Shown one piece after another: positions 27,001-34,332 of a stretch of DNA of 64,000 nt. The notes beneath the pieces were generated by a model. The model saw nothing but the letters and a program-made list of their open reading frames with translations. It ran no database searches and was not told the DNA's origin. The translations under genes were made by a program, and so were the position numbers. How positions within the stretch are numbered: the first letter of the stretch is position 1; each line of letters opens with the position of its first letter. Location of the stretch: NCBI RefSeq assembly GCF_001425045.1, contig NZ_LMDJ01000007.1:81708-145707 (forward strand). Direction: 5' to 3'. The stretch is from Massilia sp. Root351. GTDB lineage: Bacteria; Pseudomonadota; Gammaproteobacteria; Burkholderiales; Burkholderiaceae_D.

Positions 27001-27499
27001 AGGTGCGGGCGCGGCGGAAGTCGGGATCGCGCCCGATCAGCTGGTGCGCCAGCCAGAAGCAGGCCGGATTGATGAAGTAACCGAACAGCCAGTCGCCGAG
27101 GAAGGCCGGCGGCACGCCTTCGACCAGGTCGGACAGGCCGTAGGCGAAGGGCGCCGCCAGCAGCGCCGGATAGCCGAACAGCACGATGCACAGGAAGACC
27201 GACAAGTCCTTCAGCGATTCGAAGGTTTGCGCGCCCGGCACCAGCACGATGGACGAGCCCAGGTAGCCGGTGATGAACACCATGGCGAAGGTGAAGACGG
27301 CGGCGATCAGCGCGCGGCTGTTCCAGCACTGGCTGGTGCGGCCCGGCGCCCAGCGCCCGCCGGCGCGGAAGGTCACGCCGCCATAGGCGCACAGCATCAG
27401 CGCGATGCCGATCAGGTAACCCAGCCGGCCCCACACTTCGAGCAGGCTGAGCGGAATCTGGTTGAACAGCGCTTCCAGCATAGTAATCACTGCGTGCAT
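24008..27499 (-). CDS. membrane hybrid sensor kinase (7-TM-like region-HAMP-PAS-HisKA-HATPase-REC)
   Basis: The product is 1163 residues. The first ~240 residues are a multi-helix membrane region (for example YLIGIALMLCAYGGVTF, FGYPALLAAPFAYGLSDLV), resembling a MASE-type integral sensor. A further membrane helix and a periplasmic stretch (residues ~275-485) lead to HAMP (VTAPIRRIARASGAMAAGDLSQRVPV) and a PAS domain. HisKA has H724 in NMSHELRTPLNAVIGFS, followed by HATPase (NLLSNAVKFTEHG, TGTGLGLTISREF). The receiver has D1014 (LVLLDWRMPNMDG) and Lys in FLRKPLEQ, followed by a short helical tail. Two sensory membrane modules in one chain are unusual. The ATG at 27499 has CGGAG close upstream; ATG 27481 is an alternative. 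Confidence 0.9.
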   Translation of the reverse strand: MHAVITMLEALFNQIPLSLLEVWGRLGYLIGIALMLCAYGGVTFRAGGRWAPGRTSQCWNSRALIAAVFTFAMVFITGYLGSSIVLVPGAQTFESLKDLSVFLCIVLFGYPALLAAPFAYGLSDLVEGVPPAFLGDWLFGYFINPACFWLAHQLIGRDPDFRRARTWGWYALFVLAFMAIEPLLWGYITSPQFTPELAYRSVTPALAFTTLVTWALAPFAMLLALPLARRCGMFWADVPRHVQERAFGQPAWRWAGAATGGQADGAGDGGVPIPALLAAPFIALVLLLVGATAFLTLRSAETSADKLATRLHQEIADNINLRLDDYLAARQAAGSPAPAREPADAAQLAGMLQGLPLAGHGRAIVIDRLGRVVARSRPAAQQAGGAADPVAQAALQALLTRAGSYMAIQAPLQLDFDVLTSKPLSRERWLLQATPYLDRNGGHDWLLLTAMPQAWYQDGVRAGNSQSAMVVAVALLLSLVAASLLSAMVTAPIRRIARASGAMAAGDLSQRVPVSRLAELGELGQAFNNMAGRLQNSFDQLHAMADQLAARERALEQSERRYRNLYEDVPIPLFRTNRDGMLDEINDAGMRLLGVQRREQVRSQNVLDLYADPASRLRWQADMERDGGISRRTAVLMRRPGDGKEMYVNVVARPVADPDTGQLAYIEGCVEDITERKQAEDELRRHRAHLEELVRERTAELSVALSRAEAASHAKSVFLSNMSHELRTPLNAVIGFSQLLQNDRDVGEPQKEQLAMINRSGHHLLTLINDILELSKIESGRTELQLLPVDLHSLFDSVLGMLRLRAAQHGIALKLEAAGVPQVILADGPKLRQVLLNLLSNAVKFTEHGKVTLSVRGSAAEGDTVRLRFAVVDTGPGIAEDDRHRIFQPFIQAGSATSQAGTGLGLTISREFVQLMGGDLQLQSSPGAGSTFSFALTVRQRPGALSPAQARDRVAGLPASERGKTILVVDDNADGRQLLHTLLAPLGFALHEARDGVEGLQRILALQPDLVLLDWRMPNMDGLEVTRQVREQPGLKQPRIVILTASAFEEERREALQSGADDFLRKPLEQDDLFAMLELQLGLHFLREPLSASAAAAHAPLLAADLAPLPDELRSALKQAVADLDPARIERLTGQLAASAPDLATRLHAMLERAEFRQLWELL

Positions 27500-27538
27500 G
27501 AGCTCCGTTCCCGATGTGTATGCCCTTGGGCCTGGCCC

Positions 27539-28609
27539 TTAAACCTGCCAGGCGCCGTCCCGGTAGACCGCTTGCTGGTCCAGCCAGACCGCTTCGGTCA
27601 CGGCGAACACGTCCACATGATAGCGCGCATCCTTGCGCTTGAACTGCGGTTTCTGGTATTGCCCGTGCTTGGCGCCCAGCGACAGGTGGATGCCGCACAT
27701 GCGCTCGAAGGTGCCGATGTCGTTGACCAGGCAGTGGCGCGAGAACGCGCGGTTCATGCCGAAGCCCAGTTCGCGCAGCCACACTTCGCCTTCGTGGGCG
27801 CGGATGATGGCCAGCATGTTGTCGAATTCGGGCGTGGAATCGATGGCGCCGGTGACCCGGCCCTGCTCGACGATCATGGTGATCGGCTTGGCCGGGTGGT
27901 TCACGTGGAAGGAGGTGTCGCCGAACACGAACACGCGCACCCGGCCGCTGACCGCTTCCAGGTCCTGCGCTTCGGTGAACACTTCGCCGATGGGGAACTG
28001 GCCGCCGACGTTGTTCATGTCGCGGTAGTCGCCGATATTGAGCTTGGCCGGTTCCAGCGGCGAGTCGAAGCGCAGCAGCGCGCCGTCGCCGCTGTCCACC
28101 ACGGCCGACTGCGCGGCGTCGATGCGCGCCTTCAGGGCGCGGCCCACGCCGCGGTAGTAGGCCGGGTCGTAGGCCAGCGAGGCGATGTAGTGCAGGCCCT
28201 GCTCGCCGGGCATGCGCGACAGGTGCACATGTTCGATCACCTTCAGGCCGCGCTTGAACAGTTCGATGCGGATGCGGAACGCTTCCAGCCGGAAACTGGT
28301 GGACTGGATCAGCACCACCAGGTCGTCCCGGCCCAGTTCGGCGAACGCGGCCAGCACCTGGTCCGGGGCCACGGTGTCGAAATCGATGAAACGGCCGTCC
28401 GGCAGGGCGCGGCGGTAGGCTTCGGTCAACGCCTGGTTCAGCTCGCAGCGCCGGTCGTGCACCACCAGCGCGCGCTGCGGCGGCGCGTATTCGATGGCCA
28501 TGGCCAGCAGGTCGGCGACGTTGCGGGCGGCCGTGTCGACGGCGGCTGCGGGCATGGCGCCGGCCGGGGCGGGGGAGGCGGAAGGCGGGAGATCGGACAA
28601 CTGTGTCAT
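27539..28609 (-). CDS. M29-like metallopeptidase / NicX-like metal-dependent protein
   Basis: The product is 356 residues and cytosolic. The C-terminal half, with QFPIGEVFTEAQDLEAVSG, IDSTPEFDNM, ELGFGMNRAF and CGIHLSLGAKHGQY, matches the metal-ligand layout of the M29 aminopeptidase fold, also used by 2,5-dihydroxypyridine dioxygenase (NicX). An N-terminal Ala/Pro-rich extension (residues 1-25) is unusual. It could be an aminopeptidase or a ring-cleaving dioxygenase; sequence alone does not decide. The gene is 39 bases upstream of the hybrid kinase on the same strand, so the two may be co-expressed. Confidence 0.6.
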   Translation of the reverse strand: MTQLSDLPPSASPAPAGAMPAAAVDTAARNVADLLAMAIEYAPPQRALVVHDRRCELNQALTEAYRRALPDGRFIDFDTVAPDQVLAAFAELGRDDLVVLIQSTSFRLEAFRIRIELFKRGLKVIEHVHLSRMPGEQGLHYIASLAYDPAYYRGVGRALKARIDAAQSAVVDSGDGALLRFDSPLEPAKLNIGDYRDMNNVGGQFPIGEVFTEAQDLEAVSGRVRVFVFGDTSFHVNHPAKPITMIVEQGRVTGAIDSTPEFDNMLAIIRAHEGEVWLRELGFGMNRAFSRHCLVNDIGTFERMCGIHLSLGAKHGQYQKPQFKRKDARYHVDVFAVTEAVWLDQQAVYRDGAWQV

Positions 28610-28698
28610 TTTTTAATCAGAAGTAATACATATTGGAGGCAGGAGCATTATATGCCTTGCAATTTCCTTGTACAGCGCAGGGGAGGCGCGTAAAATCG

Positions 28699-28728
28699 TT
28701 GGAATATAGCCGGACGGCAACTTATAGA
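28699..28728 (+). promoter_or_regulatory. candidate sigma-70 promoter
   Basis: TTGGAA (28699-28704) and TATAGA (28723-28728) are 18 bases apart, 32 bases before the start of the 151-residue protein gene. A good AGGAGG ribosome site follows. Confidence 0.45.
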
Positions 28729-28760
28729 TCCGGTGTCACACTACAGGCCAGGAGGCAGCG

Positions 28761-29216
28761 ATGAGCTCAGTGAAGGGAATGGATTTGCCGCTGGAACGGC
28801 CTGACGATGGCGACGGACGGGCGGCGCTGTTCGTGCCGACCACGGCCATCAAGGAAGAAGTGCTGCAAACGGTGCGCAAGGGCGCAGCCATCGTCGGGTT
28901 CGGCAACCATGACCGCACCTTGACCATTTATTACGAGAGCAACCGCTTCGCCGAGCCGACGCTGGCGAAATGGGAGCAGAAGGCGCGCAAGTGCTTCGAG
29001 CGCCTGCTCGACAACCTGCCGACCACCAGCAAGATGGTCAGCAAGCCGGAGAACTTCGAGCAAGTCGGCTATATCAGCAGCAAGGGCATCGTGATCCGCC
29101 GCATGGACGCGCTGAACCGCTGGCTCGAGTACTCGGACGCGATGGACAGCGCGCCCGGCGGCGAAACCGTGGCCTTCGCGCCGCCGCCGCCGCCCAAGAA
29201 GATCGTGGCCGAGTAG
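28761..29216 (+). CDS. hypothetical protein
   Basis: The product is 151 residues, with no signal peptide or membrane helix. The start is well supported by CAGGAGG 5 bases upstream. The central region (KEEVLQTVRKGAAIVGFGNHDRTLTIYYESNRFAEPTLAKWEQKARKCFERLLDNLP) is mixed alpha/beta. A Pro-rich tail (AFAPPPPPPKK) ends the protein. No family is recognised. It has its own promoter-like element and converges on the following minus-strand gene, so it is probably monocistronic. Confidence 0.7.
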   Translation: MSSVKGMDLPLERPDDGDGRAALFVPTTAIKEEVLQTVRKGAAIVGFGNHDRTLTIYYESNRFAEPTLAKWEQKARKCFERLLDNLPTTSKMVSKPENFEQVGYISSKGIVIRRMDALNRWLEYSDAMDSAPGGETVAFAPPPPPKKIVAE

Positions 29217-29238
29217 GTCCTGCCTCCCGGCCCGCCCG

Positions 29239-30741
29239 CTACACCACCATGATGCTGGCCTGCGCCTTCAGCGGGCAGGGCAGCGTGTCGTCGAAGGTGA
29301 TCGCGACGGCGCTGGCCACGAAGAAGCCGCCGATGTGCTGCGCGGCGATTTCCGGCGGCGTGCCCGGCTTGGTCAGGTTCACGTCCTGCGCGAACAGGAA
29401 AAGGCGCCACATGCCATAGACGGTTTGCTTGAACTTGAGCAGGATGCGGTAGGCCAGCTCCAGGTTCAGGCTGCCCGCGTAGACGCCGTCGTTGGCGCCG
29501 GGGTCGAAGCCCAGGCCGTCGTCGGTGAGCGGGACGATGAAATTCAAGCCCTGCGGCGCCTGGAAGATGGCGAAGGAATACAGGTCGGTGCCGTGGAACA
29601 GGCTGCCGTCCTCGCGGTGGAACCTGGCGCGCACCCACAAGGGACTGAAGGCTTGCACCTGCGGCGGCGTTTCCACGTCCACCGCGCCGGCGGTATGGAT
29701 GTTGGTCTGGGTTTCCGTCACGCTGTGGCTGTAGGTGGCGCCGGTGGTGATGCGCTGGTAGGTCCAGCTGACGTCGGTGGCGTAGGGCACGCCGGCATTG
29801 GGCGCTTCCAGCATGGTCCATTCGGCCACCACGCGTTCGCCCACGGTCAGTTCGCCGGGGGCCGGCGCCGTGGCTTCCTGGCCGCGCCAGAACGGGTCGG
29901 CCGCGTCCGAGCAGGCCACGGCGATGGCCACCGAGGCGATGGCCGAGGCCACCCCGGCCACCGTATATTCCGGCTGGCCCGAGGCGGCGCCGTCCAGCGA
30001 GCAGCAGGTGACGCTGGGGTCGGTTTCCTCGACGCTGCCGCCCACGCTGAAGCTGGCCTTGCCCGCCCCCAGCGCGGCCGCGATGATGGCCACCAGCGCG
30101 GCGATGATGGCGATGATGATGGCGAGGATCTTCCACCACGGGTCGGCAAAGGGCAGCTCGCCGTGCACGCCGGCGAAGGGCGGATTCGGCACCCACACCA
30201 TGGTCAGCCCGGTCGGCACCACGGGGCCGCCGCCGGGCGGACAGATGCACTCTTTGCCATCCGGTCCGGTCTGGCCCCAGCGCCTGCCGGGCAAGTGGCC
30301 TTTCAGGCCGGACACCGTCAGCGTGCCTTCCTGCACGGTGCAAGTGTAGGTGTTGTTGACGGCGTCGAAACGGGTTTCCGAGACGAAGATTTGCTGGATC
30401 GAGCGGCGCGCGGTAAAGCCGTCGGCGCGCGCCAGGATGCTGACCAGCGGCTTGCCGGGGCTGGCGTGCTGGAAGTCGGCGTCCCACATCACCTGGATGG
30501 CGGCGCCGGCCGGGATGCTGGCGAAATGGAAGGTGCGCGCTACCGGCGCGATGCCGGGGTCGCCCACGCTTTCCAGCCACACGGTGACGTTGGTCAGTTC
30601 GCTGGAGGACAGATTGGTGATGTGGGCGGCAATGCGCAGGCCATAAATGGCGTTGTCGAAAATACCGTCCGGCAGCATGATGCTGGTGACCGGCTCAATC
30701 GCGAACGGGCGCGTGAGCACCTGCATGGGGGTAGCGCTCAT
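29239..30741 (-). CDS. hypothetical protein with beta-sandwich regions and a hydrophobic helix
   Basis: The product is 500 residues, unrecognised. Residues 1-130 look like an Ig/CARDB-type beta-sandwich (ITNLSSSELTNVTVWLESVGDPGIAP). A strong hydrophobic helix with Ala/Ile repeats (WWKILAIIIAIIAALVAIIAAALGAGKA, about 206-233) sits mid-protein. Beyond it is a further beta-rich half with DDGLGFDPGANDGVYAGSL, a loop pattern seen in choice-of-anchor-type surface domains. There is no N-terminal signal peptide. The ATG overlaps the stop of the 375-residue protein gene (ATGA), so the two are translationally coupled and presumably function together. The helix could be a membrane anchor or a membrane-inserting element. 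Confidence 0.6.
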   Translation of the reverse strand: MSATPMQVLTRPFAIEPVTSIMLPDGIFDNAIYGLRIAAHITNLSSSELTNVTVWLESVGDPGIAPVARTFHFASIPAGAAIQVMWDADFQHASPGKPLVSILARADGFTARRSIQQIFVSETRFDAVNNTYTCTVQEGTLTVSGLKGHLPGRRWGQTGPDGKECICPPGGGPVVPTGLTMVWVPNPPFAGVHGELPFADPWWKILAIIIAIIAALVAIIAAALGAGKASFSVGGSVEETDPSVTCCSLDGAASGQPEYTVAGVASAIASVAIAVACSDAADPFWRGQEATAPAPGELTVGERVVAEWTMLEAPNAGVPYATDVSWTYQRITTGATYSHSVTETQTNIHTAGAVDVETPPQVQAFSPLWVRARFHREDGSLFHGTDLYSFAIFQAPQGLNFIVPLTDDGLGFDPGANDGVYAGSLNLELAYRILLKFKQTVYGMWRLFLFAQDVNLTKPGTPPEIAAQHIGGFFVASAVAITFDDTLPCPLKAQASIMVV

Positions 30742-31865
30742 TTTTTCTCTCCTTGCCCTGGGTTGGGCCGAGCCACGACATAACTGACGCCGCCCACCAC
30801 CTTGCCCTGGCTGCGTTCGATGATGTGCACCAGCTGGTACTGGCCGGGGCGCAGGCCGTCCGCGCTGAAGGCGGCGTACACGGCGGCGGCCATGCCGCGC
30901 CGCAGGTTCACGCGCAGGCCGCGGCCGCCGTGCCTGCCGTAGTCCGCGCCTTCCGGTTCGCCGCTGTGGACGGCGCCGCTGCCGGCTGCCGCGCCGCCGG
31001 GCCGGGCCGCGCCGCCCGCCGCGCCCATGTCGTCTTCCACCACGCCGGGTTCCTGCTCCAGCGTCTCGTCGCCGCCGACTTCGGAGCCGGCCGCGTAGGT
31101 CTTGGACATGCTCACCGCCAGTACTTGCTCCTGGCCGCCCTGCCGGCCTGCTTCACCGCCGCCAGTGCCCGCGCTGTCGCCGCGGTCAGGCCCATGCCGG
31201 TGCTTGCCGCCGCAAACCGGCTCCAGGCTCAGTTCCACCTGCACGGAGCGTTGCGGCGCCGGCCGCAAGTCCAGCTTGTCCAGGCCCAGCAGCGCCATTT
31301 GCCGCTGGTCCAGTTCGCCGCCGTATTCCACGCTGATGAAGGCTTCCTTGTCCTGGCGCGGCAGGGCGCGCACGCTGATCACCATGGCTGCCGCCAGCAT
31401 GCTGGCCATCAGCACGGTGATGTTGCGCTGCGCGATCTGGTCGTGCGCGGGCGGGTCGAACACATAGCCGTTCGGCAGCGGATCGGGTATCGGGTTGCTG
31501 TCGCCAGGGCTGTGCGCCACGGCCAGCAGGCATTCGTGCCCGCCGTTGACGATGACCGGCACCCAGGGCACCAGGCACAGCACGTCCTGCCCGGCCGGGT
31601 CCAGGTCCAGGTCCACGAAGGCCGAGCCGATCGGATTGGCGGTGCCGACCACCACCTGGGCGCTCGGGTCGGCCCAGTAGAAATCGATGCGGGTGCCGTT
31701 GGCAACCGTGTTGCCGCTGTTGACGGCGTGGGCCCAGAGGTAGGCCGGCTGGCCGGCCACCGGCGTGCCGGGCGCGCCGTTCGGATCGGCGCCGGGCACG
31801 ACCCAGATATCGGTGCTGGCCCACCAGTATGGCGAACCGTCGCGGATGGTGATGTGAGCAGGCAT
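30738..31865 (-). CDS. hypothetical protein, first gene of a coupled pair
   Basis: The product is 375 residues, unrecognised, with no signal peptide. The N-terminal half is a probable beta-sandwich (YWWASTDIWVVPGADPNG, QPAYLWAHAVNSGNTVANGTRIDFYWADPS), reminiscent of CARDB-like adhesive domains. A Gly/Asp/Glu-rich low-complexity stretch (about 235-320) follows, then a short beta tail (GLRPGQYQLVHIIERSQGKVVGGVSYVV). Start ATG 31865 has AAAGGA 6 bases upstream. It is coupled to the 500-residue protein by a 4-base overlap. The pair may form a surface or secreted complex; the function is unknown. Confidence 0.6.
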   Translation of the reverse strand: MPAHITIRDGSPYWWASTDIWVVPGADPNGAPGTPVAGQPAYLWAHAVNSGNTVANGTRIDFYWADPSAQVVVGTANPIGSAFVDLDLDPAGQDVLCLVPWVPVIVNGGHECLLAVAHSPGDSNPIPDPLPNGYVFDPPAHDQIAQRNITVLMASMLAAAMVISVRALPRQDKEAFISVEYGGELDQRQMALLGLDKLDLRPAPQRSVQVELSLEPVCGGKHRHGPDRGDSAGTGGGEAGRQGGQEQVLAVSMSKTYAAGSEVGGDETLEQEPGVVEDDMGAAGGAARPGGAAAGSGAVHSGEPEGADYGRHGGRGLRVNLRRGMAAAVYAAFSADGLRPGQYQLVHIIERSQGKVVGGVSYVVARPNPGQGEKK

Positions 31866-32068
31866 GACAGTCCTTTCGGAAGCAGTGCGGGAAGACCCCG
31901 CTGTCCAGCTTATGCCGCTGGCTGGGCGGCAATTTGATGCATATCAGACTCTGGCGTCTGCTTTGCGCAACCCGCTTGCGGAAGTCTTAGTGTTGCTGTA
32001 AGGCATGTGCTATGTTTGAGTGACGGGCAGCAACGATCTGTCCGCGCCTATCCCCAAGGAGACGTTTT

Positions 32069-32551
32069 ATGATGAAACATGCATTCCAGGTCCTGTTTGC
32101 CGCCGTGCTGGCCTTGTCCATCGGTGGCGCCGCCCGCGCGCAGGACGCCGCCCACCGCGGCACAGCCGACGAGGCGGTGGCCATGGTGAAGAAAGCCGGC
32201 GCCTACATGGACAAGAACGGACGCGACAAGGCCATTGCCGCCTTCAACGACCCGAAGGGCGAATTCATCAAGGGCGATCTGTACGTCTTCATGTTCGGCA
32301 CCACGGGCGAGCAGCAGGGCGTGGCGCTGGCGCATGGCCAGAACGCCAAGATGGTCAACAAGAACCTGACCGAGCTGAACGCCGGCGGCGTGTTTCCCAT
32401 CAAGGAATTCCTGAAAGTGGCCAACAGCCCGGCCGGCAAGGGCTGGGTCTCGTACAAATGGCCCAATTCGGTGAGCAAGAACATGGAAGACAAATCCACA
32501 TATATCGAGAAATTCGGCGATGTGCTGATAGGCGTCGGCATCTACAAATAG
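32069..32551 (+). CDS. single Cache domain periplasmic protein
   Basis: The product is 160 residues. A signal peptide (MMKHAFQVLFAAVLALSIGGAARA) precedes a single Cache_2-type sensor domain: EAVAMVKKAGAYMDKNGRDKAIAAFNDPKGEFIKGDLYVFMFGT, then GVFPIKEFLKVANSPAGKGWVSYKWPN. Free-standing Cache proteins of this size are thought to bind small ligands in the periplasm and often serve chemoreceptors or kinases. No such partner is adjacent. The start is fixed by AAGGAG about 7 bases upstream. The gene ends 40 bases before a strong intrinsic terminator. Confidence 0.88.
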   Translation: MMKHAFQVLFAAVLALSIGGAARAQDAAHRGTADEAVAMVKKAGAYMDKNGRDKAIAAFNDPKGEFIKGDLYVFMFGTTGEQQGVALAHGQNAKMVNKNLTELNAGGVFPIKEFLKVANSPAGKGWVSYKWPNSVSKNMEDKSTYIEKFGDVLIGVGIYK

Positions 32552-32590
32552 TCTGCCGCGAAAGTTCGGCTAAAATCCGCGATACAGCGC

Positions 32591-32623
32591 AATACGCCCC
32601 AGTAAAATGGGGCGTATTTTTTT
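32591..32623 (+). terminator. strong intrinsic terminator
   Basis: A perfect 10-bp stem, AATACGCCCC (32591-32600) and GGGGCGTATT (32609-32618), with an 8-base loop, is followed by a T run to 32623. It ends the Cache gene and isolates the tubulin-like operon that begins 107 bases later. Confidence 0.92.
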
Positions 32624-32631
32624 GTGGTGTC

Positions 32632-32662
32632 TTGCCCGAACCGCAAGGCGCTGCGTTATGAT
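32632..32662 (+). promoter_or_regulatory. candidate promoter of the tubulin-like operon
   Basis: TTGCCC (32632-32637) and TATGAT (32657-32662) are 19 bases apart, right after the terminator and 68 bases before the first gene. It is the best sigma-70-like match in this gap, but the spacing is long. Confidence 0.35.
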
Positions 32663-32730
32663 GCAAAGAACAACTTGAGCTTGCCCAGGCGGAGCTCAGG
32701 TTCCGCAAGCGGATTAATTCGAGCACATAC

Positions 32731-34332
32731 ATGGCATACAGGTGGGAGACTTCCGACAGCGTCTGGCTGGAGGACGATGAAAGTGGGCAATTTCAGCTGG
32801 CGTCCAGCCAGGGCTTAAGCCGCATCGAGTGGCAGGCGCAGGCGCGCAGCCGCCTGCCGGACGTGGCGCAGCTATTGGGCGCGTCGCTGCCTGCGGGCTG
32901 CGCGCACGCGGCCATCTATCCGCAAGGCTTTGCGTACTGTCCGGAATGCGGCGCGGCGCTGCAGGCGTGCGCGCCGGCGGCGCAGCGCCTGCCCGCGTGG
33001 TGGGGGCCGAGCACGGCGCCGCTGCCGGTGAACGAGGCGCCGCTGCCGCGGCATGCGCCGCACGGCCTGCCGCTGACGGCGCTGCCGCTGGCGGCCAGCC
33101 TGGAATCACGGCCGCCGGAGCCGGAAGTGGGGCAGGCCGAATTGAAGATCCCGGCGCCGCCGAACGCGGTCTGCATGTTCGCGGCGGCGGACTTCGGCTT
33201 TGCCGCGCAGCGCTTGCTGGCGCTGGCTTACACCCGCAACGTGCTGCAGTACTGGGACCCGGCCGCCGCGCGCTGGCACGTCATGACGTGCGAAGATCAT
33301 CTGGCGGACCTGAGCTTCAGCGCGTCGGCCTACGCCTGGCTGCCGGCGCATGGCGGCGCGCGGCGCGGCGAGGTGGCGCTGGTGCCGTCGGGACAGGGGC
33401 TGGTGCGGCTGGTGATCAATCCGGTCAGCGAGAGTTTCCATACTGAAGTGGTGCTGTCGGCCCGGCTGGCCAGTTCGCCCGGCATGGTGGGGCGGCGCAT
33501 GGCCTGCCTGATCGCGGCCCCCGCCGGCGTGCGCCTGTGGACGGCCGATGCCGAGGGAGCGGACGGAGAGACGCTGGAGATTGCGGCGGAACCGGGCACT
33601 TCGGCGGCGCCTGATGCGATCCCGGACCCGGATGCGGAGTCCGCAGGGCGGGTTGATCACCCGCCGGCCGCCGGCGGCGCGGTTCCGGCCGAAGGCTGGT
33701 CGCGCCCCTTGAGCTACGACGGAAAACTGATCTGGCTGCACGCGCAGGGCCATCTGCAATGGCGTCCCGGCAGCGCGCCGCAATGGCTGCCGTGGCCTGC
33801 GGACTGGGCGCCGCGCCTGCAGCTGGGCGCGCCGGCCCGCAGCCGCGACGGCCGCCTGTGGCAGATCGGCCATCACCAGGGCCAGGGCTATTCCTTCCGC
33901 GAGCTGGGCGTGGCGCAGGCACAGGAACACGCCTTGCTGGACGGCGCGCGGCTCGGCTTCGGCACGCTGCTGTTCCGGCGCGGCCACCAGGTCAAGAACG
34001 AACCGTGGGACGTGGAGAACGTGGAAGACCAGAGCCGCGATTCGGCGCTGGTGCTGCCGCTGCTGGAAAACGTCAGCAGCACGCGCAGCCAGCCCACCGG
34101 CCTGGTGCTGCGCATGGAGCGCCCGCCCGCCAAGGCCGAGGACGCGCTGGGCGGCGCGGTGATCCAGCGCACCCTGATCGAATGGGTGGGGCAGCGCAAC
34201 GTGATCCTGGACGAGGCGGTGCGGCTGTCGCATCCGGGCGACTGCCAGCCCTTCGTGTACCACGATTGCCTGTGGCTGCACCACCCGAGCTGGAACGAGA
34301 TTCGCGGCTGGCACTTGAAAGCGCTGCCATGA
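32731..34332 (+). CDS. hypothetical protein, first gene of the tubulin-like operon
   Basis: The product is 533 residues, soluble, with no signal peptide. Near the N-terminus it has AYCPECGAALQAC, a CxxC with nearby Cys that may be half of a zinc ribbon (C70, C73, C80). The rest is rich in Trp and short beta strands (for example LLALAYTRNVLQYWDPAAARWHVM, LWQIGHHQGQGYSFRELG), hinting at a propeller-like or repeat fold. No family is recognised. Its stop overlaps the next start (ATGA), so it is translationally coupled to the vWA-like gene. It is inferred to be a cytosolic component of the same machine. The ribosome-binding site is weak. Confidence 0.7.
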   Translation: MAYRWETSDSVWLEDDESGQFQLASSQGLSRIEWQAQARSRLPDVAQLLGASLPAGCAHAAIYPQGFAYCPECGAALQACAPAAQRLPAWWGPSTAPLPVNEAPLPRHAPHGLPLTALPLAASLESRPPEPEVGQAELKIPAPPNAVCMFAAADFGFAAQRLLALAYTRNVLQYWDPAAARWHVMTCEDHLADLSFSASAYAWLPAHGGARRGEVALVPSGQGLVRLVINPVSESFHTEVVLSARLASSPGMVGRRMACLIAAPAGVRLWTADAEGADGETLEIAAEPGTSAAPDAIPDPDAESAGRVDHPPAAGGAVPAEGWSRPLSYDGKLIWLHAQGHLQWRPGSAPQWLPWPADWAPRLQLGAPARSRDGRLWQIGHHQGQGYSFRELGVAQAQEHALLDGARLGFGTLLFRRGHQVKNEPWDVENVEDQSRDSALVLPLLENVSSTRSQPTGLVLRMERPPAKAEDALGGAVIQRTLIEWVGQRNVILDEAVRLSHPGDCQPFVYHDCLWLHHPSWNEIRGWHLKALP

